From contig MGPL01000074.1 in assembly GCA_001797415.1 (NCBI GenBank), positions 1-7,019 on the forward strand: 7,019 nucleotides of DNA. The letters run 5' to 3'. This stretch comes from Deltaproteobacteria bacterium GWA2_55_10 (lineage in GTDB: Bacteria > Desulfobacterota > GWC2-55-46). The notes beneath the pieces were generated by a model. The model saw only the letters and a program-made list of their open reading frames with translations, was not told where the DNA came from and did not search any database. This document shows, piece by piece, positions 1-5,470 of the stretch (positions are counted from its first letter, which is position 1; every line of letters starts with the position of its first letter). A program made the position numbers and the translations under genes.

Positions 1-141
1 ACGGGCAAGGACATACTCGATGACCTGGTGCTCGACCCCAAATGGTTTGAATTGAAGGTGAAGGGCTTTATCCAGAAGGGCAACCCGTTCTGGGTTGAGG
101 AATTGAAGCTTAAAGTGAAAGAAGTGCTTTACAAAGGGTAG
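1..141 (+). CDS. C-terminal fragment of an unrecognised protein
   Basis: Frame 1 is open from the window edge to a TAG at 139-141 and gives the last 46 residues of a protein, ending ...KVKEVLYKG. The fragment is rich in Lys, Asp and Leu, with no signal, membrane segment or motif that I recognise. The codon style (AAG, GAC, GTG, CTC) matches the genes downstream, so I read it as real coding sequence rather than chance. The start lies outside the window. It converges on the minus-strand folE2 gene, with a palindromic repeat between the two stop codons. No function is proposed. Confidence 0.65.
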   Translation, partial: TGKDILDDLVLDPKWFELKVKGFIQKGNPFWVEELKLKVKEVLYKG

Positions 142-143
142 TC

Positions 144-220
144 GGCTGCTGAAAAAGTCCATCTGCTTTGTTGTCTTCGTCGCTCCTCGACGCCTCGCAT
201 ATGGAGCTTTTTGAGCAGCC
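144..220 (-). repeat. Palindromic MITE/REP-like repeat, copy A (77 bp)
   Basis: The ends are imperfect inverted repeats: GGCTGCTGAAAAAG-TCCAT on the left, and GGCTGCTCAAAAAGCTCCAT reading in from the right on the other strand (one mismatch, one indel). A smaller inner stem, CGTCG (178-182) with CGACG (188-192), sits around a 5-nt loop. Two blocks are shared in inverted orientation with copy C: 144-175 equals the reverse complement of 6486-6517 (32 bp exact), and 192-209 equals the reverse complement of 6401-6418 (18 bp exact). The repeat fills the gap between two convergent stop codons (141 and 233), so its transcript could fold into a hairpin that ends transcription both ways. It has no coding capacity, so if it moved it was moved in trans. 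Confidence 0.85.
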
Positions 221-232
221 TTTCGAATTTCT

Positions 233-1018
233 TTACCGGATCTTCCTCTCAAGGAAAGCATACGCGCTGTGGTTATGGATCGACTCCCAGTTCTCCGCCT
301 CCACCCTGAACCACCTTATCTTTTTTATCTTCCCCAGGTTTACCGCCACTTCCCGGACCACATCCTCGACGAACATGGGGTTGTCATAGGCCTGCTCGGT
401 GACGAACTTCTCATCCACCCTCTTTAAAAGCGAATAGACCGGGCTTGAAGACGACCTCTCGACCGCGGCTATTATGTCCTCTATCCAGACAAAGCCCTCG
501 AAGCGCACGCCGACCCTGACCCTCCCCCGCTGGTTGTGCGCGCCCCTGTCGCTTATCTCCCTTGAGCACGGGCAGAGCGTCGAGACCGGTATCTCCACCT
601 CGAGCATGAAATCCTTCTGTTCTCCGAGCATGCCGAGGTACTTGCACCTGTACTCCATGAGGCCCTTTGACTTCGATACCGGCGCGCTCTTCTCGACAAA
701 ATAGGGGAACTCGACCTCGAGGTGGGCGGTGGAGGCGGCCAGCCGCTCCTTCATCTTCTCCAAAACCTGGGGGAAGTTCCTGACCGTGAGCGCGCCCCGA
801 TGTTCGCTTAAGATCTCGACGAACCTGGACATGTGCGTGCCCTTGAACTGGTGCGGCAGGTCCACGTACATGTTGATGGACGCTATCGTGTGCTGGAACT
901 TGTTCTTCCTGTCCAGCACTATGATAGGGTACCTCAGTTCCTTTACGCCGACCTTGTCTATGGGTATGCGCCTGTAGTCTGGCTCGGCCTGCACGTCCTT
1001 CAGTTTTTTCCTGGGCAT
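233..1018 (-). CDS. folE2: GTP cyclohydrolase IB (FolE2 type)
   Basis: This 261-residue protein matches the FolE2/MptA family over its whole length. The family converts GTP to 7,8-dihydroneopterin triphosphate in the cytoplasm, the first step of folate and of queuosine synthesis. Visible family motifs are CPCSREIS (149-156, catalytic Cys149), GAHNQRG (159-165, His161), DEKFVTEQAY, NPMFVEDVVRE (Glu218) and ESIHNH (245-250, His248). These four residues all fall at a constant +2 offset from the known Neisseria positions C147, H159, E216 and H246. I start at ATG 1018 (MPRKKLKDVQ) rather than at an earlier in-frame ATG, because the upstream extension is low-complexity, lies inside the preceding gene and has no family match. 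An AGGGG lies about 10 nt upstream of this start. It follows the queD-family gene by 13 nt, so the two are surely one operon. FolE2 enzymes use a range of metals, unlike the zinc enzyme FolE. Confidence 0.95.
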   Translation of the reverse strand: MPRKKLKDVQAEPDYRRIPIDKVGVKELRYPIIVLDRKNKFQHTIASINMYVDLPHQFKGTHMSRFVEILSEHRGALTVRNFPQVLEKMKERLAASTAHLEVEFPYFVEKSAPVSKSKGLMEYRCKYLGMLGEQKDFMLEVEIPVSTLCPCSREISDRGAHNQRGRVRVGVRFEGFVWIEDIIAAVERSSSSPVYSLLKRVDEKFVTEQAYDNPMFVEDVVREVAVNLGKIKKIRWFRVEAENWESIHNHSAYAFLERKIR

Positions 1019-1031
1019 CCCTCTTTTTCCC

Positions 1032-1400
1032 CTACTCGTAGTATGCGGCAGCGGCATTCTCAGACTCCCAGACCCTGACCCTGGACACCCTGATGTTCCC
1101 GTCGTTGACGGTCTTTTTAAGCTCTCCGTAGATGTGCCTCGCGATGTTCTCGGCCGTGGCGTTCTCGACATCGAACGGAGGGACCTCGTTCAGGTACTTG
1201 TGGTCGAGCCTGTCTATCACGGCCCTGGCCTTCTCACGGAGCGACTTGAAATCAAGGGCCATGCCGACCTTGTCGAGCGCCTCCGCGCTTATCTCGACCT
1301 CGATCTTCCAGTTATGGCCGTGGAGGTTCTCGCACGCGCCCTGGTACCCGCGCAGGTTGTGCGCGGATGAAAAACATGATGTTATCGTAAGTTCATACAT
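1032..1400 (-). CDS. queD: 6-pyruvoyl-tetrahydropterin synthase family protein (QueD; possible PTPS-I/III)
   Basis: This 122-residue protein has the normal length for the bacterial PTPS/QueD family, which acts on dihydroneopterin triphosphate. The zinc ligands are His14 (FSSAHNL) and His27/His29 (LHGH), and the catalytic Cys is Cys23. The signature reads C-E-N-L-H-G-H (23-29), so a Glu directly follows the catalytic Cys. QueD makes 6-carboxy-tetrahydropterin for queuosine. From memory of family work, the combined C-E-x-x-H-G-H form marks enzymes that can also make 6-hydroxymethyl-dihydropterin for folate, bypassing FolB. The folE2 gene directly downstream supplies the substrate for either route. 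The ATG at 1400 is the only possible start: in-frame TGA and TAA codons lie just upstream, and His14 must be kept. An AAGGG touches the start codon, which is unusually close for a ribosome site. Confidence 0.92.
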   Translation of the reverse strand: MYELTITSCFSSAHNLRGYQGACENLHGHNWKIEVEISAEALDKVGMALDFKSLREKARAVIDRLDHKYLNEVPPFDVENATAENIARHIYGELKKTVNDGNIRVSRVRVWESENAAAAYYE

Positions 1401-1411
1401 CCCTTCAGTTT

Positions 1412-1440
1412 ATCATATCCGAACGGATGAAAATCAAGTG
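1412..1440 (-). promoter_or_regulatory. Possible promoter for the queD-folE2 operon
   Basis: On the minus strand a TATGAT (1412-1417) is a good -10 box, but the upstream element is poor. The TTGATT at 1432-1437 is only 14 nt away, and nothing at 17 nt fits. A start of transcription set by this -10 would fall about 5 nt before the queD ATG, giving an almost leaderless mRNA. The -10 abuts the inverted repeat at 1417-1428. This is a weak call made from position and one hexamer. Confidence 0.3.
1417..1428. promoter_or_regulatory. Short inverted repeat (ATCCG-AA-CGGAT), possible operator
   Basis: This is a perfect 5-2-5 inverted repeat between the divergent genes, touching the candidate -10 box of the queD operon. 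Its place is typical for an operator, but the arms are short enough to arise by chance. No match to a known operator is claimed. Confidence 0.3.
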
Positions 1441-1447
1441 GAATTCC

Positions 1448-1480
1448 AGAGGTCGCCAATATTGCTTGACACCGACCTCT
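1448..1480. promoter_or_regulatory. 8-bp inverted repeat around the -35 box, possible operator
   Basis: AGAGGTCG (1448-1455) and CGACCTCT (1473-1480) are perfect inverted arms with a 17-nt gap. The gap contains the TTGACA hexamer of the rightward promoter, and the right arm covers part of its spacer. A dimeric regulator bound across both arms would cover the -35 region. The regulator is unknown and the site is inferred only from symmetry and position. Confidence 0.4.
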
Positions 1481-1495
1481 CCGAGCGGATATTCT
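1466..1495 (+). promoter_or_regulatory. Sigma-70-like promoter of the rightward operon
   Basis: A perfect TTGACA (1466-1471) is followed after 18 nt by TATTCT (1490-1495, 4 of 6 consensus bases). Transcription would begin near 1502, which is exactly the ATG chosen for the next gene. Either that mRNA is leaderless, or the true start codon is the in-frame TTG at 1544. Confidence 0.5.
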
Positions 1496-1501
1496 GAAGC
1501 G

Positions 1502-2365
1502 ATGCCTTGCGGCATTGAGTCTATCCGGAAGCGGACAAATGCCTTGAGAATCGCCAGCTTTATACGTTATTGCGCCCTTTTCACCATGCTCGCGGCAACC
1601 CTTCCCGGCATTGCCATGGGAAGCGTGGAAAAGGGAGCCTTGAAGGGGCCTGCCGTACCTGGCACCGGCATTTCTTTAATAAGCCAGAAGACCGTCTTCG
1701 ACCTCTCCCACGGGCAGGCAGGCTCTCCGGCGCAATCCGGACCCCTGAATTATAGCCTGTTTTACGAAACCGTGCTCTCAAAGGGCGGAAACGTCGAGGT
1801 AAACCTTAATCCGATAACCCCGCAGAGCCTCACAGGGGTCAGGACATTCATAATCGCCGGGGCCGAGTGGCCGTTCTCGGCAGACGAGGTCTCCGCCATA
1901 ACAGACTTCGTCTTGAACGGGGGCAACCTCTTCGTACTTGTACGCTCCTCGGGCCCCATGGCAGAGGTTACGAACCCGTTCGGGATAGCTGTCTCGAACT
2001 TCAAGATACACGAGAAGGCCGGGGTCATCGGGGGCAACTCTGAGAACTTCTTTGTGAGCAATTTCTGGCCCCACCCCGTCACCAAAGGCCTGGAGCGGAT
2101 ATCGGTCTACGGCGCGTGGGCAGTGCTCGCCGAGAACGGGTCGCTTGCGGTAGCCGTTACATCAGGCTACGCGTGGGCTGACATAGACGAGGACTGCTCC
2201 CAGGGCCCGTCCGACCCGGTCCAGGTATTCGGCGTCATAGCAGTAAGGGAAGCCGGCAGAGGGAAGGTAGTGGTCGTCTCCGACAACTCCCCGTTCCTGA
2301 ACAGGAACCTGAATGATGCTGATAACAGAAAACTTGCCGAGAACATCCTCAACTGGTTTAAATAA
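1502..2365 (+). CDS. Exported GATase-like (DUF4350-like) protein, tandem paralogue 1
   Basis: This 287-residue protein begins with a basic N-terminus and a hydrophobic stretch at about 17-40 (IASFIRYCALFTMLAATLPGI), read as a signal peptide ending near AMG-S. No lipobox is visible. The mature part (about 62-287) has the pattern of a class I glutamine-amidotransferase-like Rossmann domain as in DUF4350: TVFDLSH (64-70), a strand TFIIAG (115-120) followed by a helix opening with FSADE, NGGNLFVLV (139-147), then GRGKVVVVSDNSPF (252-265) and DNRKLAENILNWF at the end. No catalytic Cys nucleophile is visible, so it is probably a binding or scaffold protein rather than an amidotransferase. The start could be ATG 1502, TTG 1544 (14 residues shorter) or ATG 1427. 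I favour 1502 or 1544, since 1427 adds a signal-unlike leader that crosses the promoter. Its function is unknown. Confidence 0.75.
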   Translation: MPCGIESIRKRTNALRIASFIRYCALFTMLAATLPGIAMGSVEKGALKGPAVPGTGISLISQKTVFDLSHGQAGSPAQSGPLNYSLFYETVLSKGGNVEVNLNPITPQSLTGVRTFIIAGAEWPFSADEVSAITDFVLNGGNLFVLVRSSGPMAEVTNPFGIAVSNFKIHEKAGVIGGNSENFFVSNFWPHPVTKGLERISVYGAWAVLAENGSLAVAVTSGYAWADIDEDCSQGPSDPVQVFGVIAVREAGRGKVVVVSDNSPFLNRNLNDADNRKLAENILNWFK

Positions 2366-2431
2366 AAGGTTGTTTTGAAGTCCATCCATTGAACGCGGGC
2401 CAGCATGCCCCCAAGAACCAAGAAAGGCGTT

Positions 2432-3250
2432 ATGAAAAAGATAATCCTTCTCTTTGCCGCGCTCTCTATACTGGTCCTGTATCCTTTTACCGATGGCTCT
2501 GCCGCGAGCGCCGAAAAACCGGCTGCTAAAAAGAAGGCCGCGCCAAAACCGGCCGCGCATACGGTCTTCGACCTCTCCCATGCGGAGATATTCTCGCCCG
2601 TGGCCAACGGCGAGCTCGACTACACCTCTTTCCATGACATGATAAAGGCGGCCGGAGTGACTACAGCCGTAAATACCGAGACCATAACCCCCAAAAGGCT
2701 CAGCGGCGTGAAGACCTATGTCATAGCAGGCCCGGCAATGGGCTTCACCGAGCAGGAAGGGGCGGCCCTCAGGAACTTTGTAAAGAACGGAGGCAACCTC
2801 CTTGTCCTCACGCATATCGCTCCGCCTGTTGCGCCTATCACCAACATGTTCGGCATACTGATATCGAATTTCGTGGTCGCCGAGCAGAACAATACCATAG
2901 AGGGCCGCTCGCAGGACTTCCTTGTGACAAAGTTCAGCGGCCACCCCGTGACATCAGGCCTTGAGAAGATAGCCGTTTACGGCACCTGGGGCCTCATGGC
3001 AGAGCCCGGCAAAGAAACGAAGAACGCGGCCGTGGTCGCCGCGACTTCCGAGAAGGCGTGGGCCGACCTTAACAGGAACAGGGCCTTGAACGAGGACGAG
3101 CCTGTCCAGGAGTTCGGGATAATAGCCGTAAGCGGGCTTGGCAAGGGCAAGGTGGTTGTCGTTGCCGACGATGCGCCGTTCGCGAACAAGTTCCTGGGAC
3201 AGGCAGACAACAGGAAACTCGCGGAAAATATCATAGGGTGGCTCAAGTAA
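2432..3250 (+). CDS. Exported GATase-like (DUF4350-like) protein, tandem paralogue 2
   Basis: This 272-residue protein is a clear paralogue of the one just upstream. It has TVFDLSH (44-50), TYVIAG followed by FTEQE, NGGNLLVLT (119-127), FSGHPVTSGLE, GKGKVVVVADDAPF and DNRKLAENIIGWLK at the end. A classic signal peptide (MKKIILLFAALSILVLYPF) is followed by a Lys/Ala/Pro linker (about 25-43, with AAKKKAAPKPAA) that paralogue 1 lacks; it could bind an anionic surface or act as a spacer. I chose ATG 2432 because AAAGG lies 4 nt upstream and the KK signal begins there. An in-frame ATG at 2405 has no good ribosome site. The gap to paralogue 1 is 66 nt with no promoter seen, and resB follows after only 3 nt. 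No catalytic Cys is visible, and the function is unknown. Confidence 0.8.
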   Translation: MKKIILLFAALSILVLYPFTDGSAASAEKPAAKKKAAPKPAAHTVFDLSHAEIFSPVANGELDYTSFHDMIKAAGVTTAVNTETITPKRLSGVKTYVIAGPAMGFTEQEGAALRNFVKNGGNLLVLTHIAPPVAPITNMFGILISNFVVAEQNNTIEGRSQDFLVTKFSGHPVTSGLEKIAVYGTWGLMAEPGKETKNAAVVAATSEKAWADLNRNRALNEDEPVQEFGIIAVSGLGKGKVVVVADDAPFANKFLGQADNRKLAENIIGWLK

Positions 3251-3253
3251 TCC

Positions 3254-4309
3254 ATGACAGGCCTCTGGCGTTTTTTTTCATCCGTATATCTCACGATAGC
3301 GCTTGCCATAGCGATATGCGCGGTCTCGGCATGGGGGTCCATCGTCTCCATGCAGAACCCGCAGCTCTTCAGGGCCTTTGACCAGGAGGTGCTCTTCCCC
3401 CTCCTGTTCTCGCTCGGCACGAGGTACCTGGGCCAGACGCTCTGGGTATGGGCCCTCATCGTGCTCACAGCCATCTTCGCCCTCAATACGGCAGTGTGCA
3501 CCTTCGATAAGGTACTGGCAATCGTAAGGAACAGGAGGCCGTGGCAGGCCTTCTTTCCCCATATCGTCCATGTCGGCTTCCTCATAGCCCTTGTCGGCCA
3601 CCTTGTGGGCAGCGTATGGGGCTTCAGGAGCTACGGACACGTGCTGCACGAGGGCGAGGTAATACCCGTGCCCAATGAAAAGGGCCTTTACGTGCGCCTC
3701 GACGGCACAGAAGTAAAGACGGCCCCGTCCGGCGAGCTTGATTACCTGAAGACCAGCCTCACCCTTCTCGGAGAAGACAGCCAGCCTGTACGCTCGGGAC
3801 ACGCCGGGATCAACAGCCCCCTTATCTATAAGGGCATAGCCTTCTACCACTTTGACCAGGGCGAGAACCCTACGGGCCTTGTGCTCGATGTCGACGGCAC
3901 GGAGGTCACGGCCGAGCTGGACGGCACGTTCACGGCCCCTGACGGCAGCGCCTTCATGATGGGCAGGATATACCCTGACTTCGCGATGGACGAGAAAGGT
4001 GATCCCTACAACAGGTCGGAGCAGTTCGCGAACCCGCACATAGAGATATTATCCGCCGACGGCACTCCGGCCTTCCTCGACCTGTCCGGGCCGGGGCCGG
4101 CAATCAGGCACGGCAGGCATACGATCTTGCTCCGGAATTACGTTTACAGCCCGTACGTGGTCCTCACCATCAACAAGGACCCGGGCATAATGTTCATAAT
4201 CATAGGATCGATAGTACTGGTGGCAGGCATGGCGCTTCTCCTCTTCTTCAGGGGCGAGCGGGCCGAGCTTGTGCGCCAGAGGTCCGGAGCCGCGGAGAGG
4301 ACGAATTGA
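3254..4309 (+). CDS. resB: ResB/CcsB-family cytochrome c biogenesis protein
   Basis: This 351-residue membrane protein has the ResB layout. TM1 is at about 7-30, TM2 at 65-88 and TM3 at 103-123 (with His103, His106 and His116). A periplasmic domain spans about 124-308 and TM4 covers 312-332, followed by a short basic tail. Family motifs seen are NSPLIYKGIAFYHFDQG (188-204) and INKDPGIMFIIIGS (306-319). ResB with its partner CcsA/ResC forms the system II synthase that carries haem across the membrane and attaches it to CXXCH motifs of apocytochromes c. It is shorter than the Bacillus protein (over 500 residues), but similar in size to forms I recall from Desulfobacterota. No CcsA gene is in the window, which is unusual because the pair is often adjacent or fused. 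The start follows the previous stop by 3 nt and has only a weak, distant GGGTGG as ribosome site, so it likely depends on coupling. Confidence 0.88.
   Translation: MTGLWRFFSSVYLTIALAIAICAVSAWGSIVSMQNPQLFRAFDQEVLFPLLFSLGTRYLGQTLWVWALIVLTAIFALNTAVCTFDKVLAIVRNRRPWQAFFPHIVHVGFLIALVGHLVGSVWGFRSYGHVLHEGEVIPVPNEKGLYVRLDGTEVKTAPSGELDYLKTSLTLLGEDSQPVRSGHAGINSPLIYKGIAFYHFDQGENPTGLVLDVDGTEVTAELDGTFTAPDGSAFMMGRIYPDFAMDEKGDPYNRSEQFANPHIEILSADGTPAFLDLSGPGPAIRHGRHTILLRNYVYSPYVVLTINKDPGIMFIIIGSIVLVAGMALLLFFRGERAELVRQRSGAAERTN
4294..4308 (+). promoter_or_regulatory. Ribosome binding site deciding a TTG start
   Basis: GGAGAGG (4294-4300) lies 5 nt before TTG 4306, inside the 3' end of resB. The TTG overlaps the resB stop as TTGA, so a ribosome ending resB can restart on the next gene. 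This ribosome site is what makes TTG the best start. Confidence 0.7.
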
Positions 4310-5328
4310 TACAGGAGCTTCTGATACTGGTATTCTGGCTGGTGCTTATAATAATAGCGGCCGAGATATTTACGAACGCGATAGAGTCCCTCGGGGCCAA
4401 GCTGAAGTTCTCGGAGGGTGTTACGGGCAGCATTTTCGCCGCGGTAGGCACGGCCCTGCCTGAGACGATGGTGCCGCTTGTGGCCATCTTCGGCGGCAGC
4501 AGCGCGCACGTGCGTGAGGAGGTCGGCGTCGGCGCGATACTCGGAGCGCCCTTCATGCTCGCCACCCTGGCGATGTTCCTCATAGGCGTATCTGTCTGGA
4601 AGTTCAAGGGCAGCAGGAAAAAGGACTTCCTCGCGCCCGAGCGGGGCGGCTTCAGGAGGGACATGGAGTTCTTCCTCTTCGCCTTCACCCTCTCGTTCCT
4701 GGTGGCCTTCACGCCGCAGGAGTACAGGCTCATACGCGTCTTCGTCGCGATATTGCTTATAATAACGTACTTCTACTATGTCCTTGAGACTGTAAAGGCT
4801 TCCGCGGCCCTCGTAAAGGACGGCCACGCCACCGAGGAATCGAAGTCCCTGTACCTCGGAGTGATATTCAAGGACCACATGGCCATAGTCGTCCTCCAGC
4901 TCGTAGTTGCGCTCGGCCTCATCATCGTCGGTGCAAAGGGCTTTGTACACGGAGTAGAGGCACTGGCCGAGTTCATCCGCATACCCGTCATTGCGCTCTC
5001 GCTCCTCATAATACCGGTCGCTACAGAGCTTCCTGAAAAGATAAACAGCATACTCTGGGTAAGGAAGGGCAAGGACACGATGGCCGTAGGCAACATCACT
5101 GGCGCGATGGTCTTCCAGGGCAGCCTCCTGCCTGCCATCGGCATATTCCTCACGCCCTGGACCATTAACGTCACCGTCGTCGCGAGCTGCACTATCACCA
5201 TAGCCGCTGGAATCTGGCTCTATTTCATGGCCATGCGCGTTAAAAAGCTCACGCCCGCGTTCTTCATACTGAACGGCCTGCTCTATCTCGCCTTTGTGTA
5301 TATAGCCCTTACCGCCGGCAGGGCATGA
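4306..5328 (+). CDS. Divergent Na+/Ca2+ exchanger (CaCA) family antiporter
   Basis: This 340-residue inner-membrane protein has about ten hydrophobic segments in two halves joined by a charged cytoplasmic region (about 100-120) and a second loop (165-190). The two alpha repeats of the CaCA family are visible: GTALPETMVPLVAIFG (48-63) and VATELPEKINSIL (238-250), each with the key Glu (Glu53, Glu244), plus DTMAVGNITGA (257-267). Family members exchange Na+ or H+ for Ca2+ across the membrane. The usual Ser of TSLPE is Ala in repeat 1 and Glu in repeat 2. The GN..GSN motif reads GAILGAP in repeat 1, so several Na+ or Ca2+ ligands differ and the ion cannot be named. I recall the GTALPE/GAILGAP form from other bacterial antiporters, so it is probably a subfamily trait. 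It starts at TTG 4306, overlapping the resB stop by 4 nt. Confidence 0.85.
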   Translation: MIQELLILVFWLVLIIIAAEIFTNAIESLGAKLKFSEGVTGSIFAAVGTALPETMVPLVAIFGGSSAHVREEVGVGAILGAPFMLATLAMFLIGVSVWKFKGSRKKDFLAPERGGFRRDMEFFLFAFTLSFLVAFTPQEYRLIRVFVAILLIITYFYYVLETVKASAALVKDGHATEESKSLYLGVIFKDHMAIVVLQLVVALGLIIVGAKGFVHGVEALAEFIRIPVIALSLLIIPVATELPEKINSILWVRKGKDTMAVGNITGAMVFQGSLLPAIGIFLTPWTINVTVVASCTITIAAGIWLYFMAMRVKKLTPAFFILNGLLYLAFVYIALTAGRA

Positions 5329-5349
5329 GTCCAGCTTTAATACGGTCTC

Positions 5350-5470
5350 AAGAGCGTCAGAACACAGCAGACCAAGGCGCGACGAAGTTGAGGAACGAGG
5401 CGTACTTTTTCCGTACGTCGCTTCTGCCCAGACGAGGAGCAACACAGGTATGCGAAGTTATGACGCTCTT
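5350..5470 (+). repeat. Palindromic repeat, copy B (121 bp), variant arms
   Basis: The ends are inverted repeats: AAGAGCGTCAGAAC (5350-5363) against AAGAGCGTCATAAC read on the other strand from 5470 to 5457, with 13 of 14 bases equal. The core is shared with copy C: GAGGAACGAG (5390-5399 and 6439-6448), then GTAC, then 17 identical bases (5412-5428 and 6461-6477). The core can form a stem CGTAC (5401-5405) with GTACG (5413-5417) over a T-rich loop. The terminal arms are unlike those of copies A and C, so this is a related element with different ends. Its right end lies inside the first codons of the prenyltransferase gene. It may also act as a transcript hairpin after the antiporter gene. Confidence 0.75.
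5434..5452 (+). promoter_or_regulatory. Repeat-derived ribosome binding site and start codon
   Basis: GAGGAG (5434-5439) lies 10 nt before ATG 5450. Both are inside repeat copy B. The matching place in copy C reads GATGAC, which is a poorer ribosome site. This decides the start of the prenyltransferase, because no other start codon occurs before the conserved RPQFLPA segment. Confidence 0.6.

Noticed and set aside
144..220. Copy A taken as part of a CRISPR array or a small RNA gene
   Set aside because: Only single palindromic copies occur, far apart and without regular spacers. The inverted ends fit a MITE/REP-like element better.
1019..1171. A 51-residue N-terminal extension of FolE2
   Set aside because: It is Ser/Thr/Arg/Pro-rich, overlaps the end of the queD gene and has no family match. 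ATG 1018 gives the normal FolE2 length and has a ribosome site.
1132..1497. A + strand open frame of 121 codons opposite queD
   Set aside because: The minus frame has all PTPS zinc ligands and the right family length; the + frame has no recognisable feature.
1427..1501. ATG 1427 as the start of tandem paralogue 1
   Set aside because: It would put coding sequence across the promoter and operator-like repeats, and would place 25 polar residues before the signal peptide.
2162..2944. A 260-codon minus-strand open frame opposite the tandem paralogues
   Set aside because: No family features are seen, and both + strand genes here have signal peptides and conserve the same protein motifs as each other, which fixes the true strand.
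3278..4039. A 253-codon minus-strand open frame opposite resB
   Set aside because: Its composition is typical of a shadow frame, with no ribosome site or domain. The + strand protein matches ResB throughout.
4144..5445. A 433-codon minus-strand open frame opposite resB and the antiporter
   Set aside because: Its translation is rich in Glu, Tyr, Arg and Gly with no recognisable domain. The + strand frames here carry clear ResB and CaCA motifs, membrane segments and coupled starts, so this is an antisense shadow of high-GC coding DNA.
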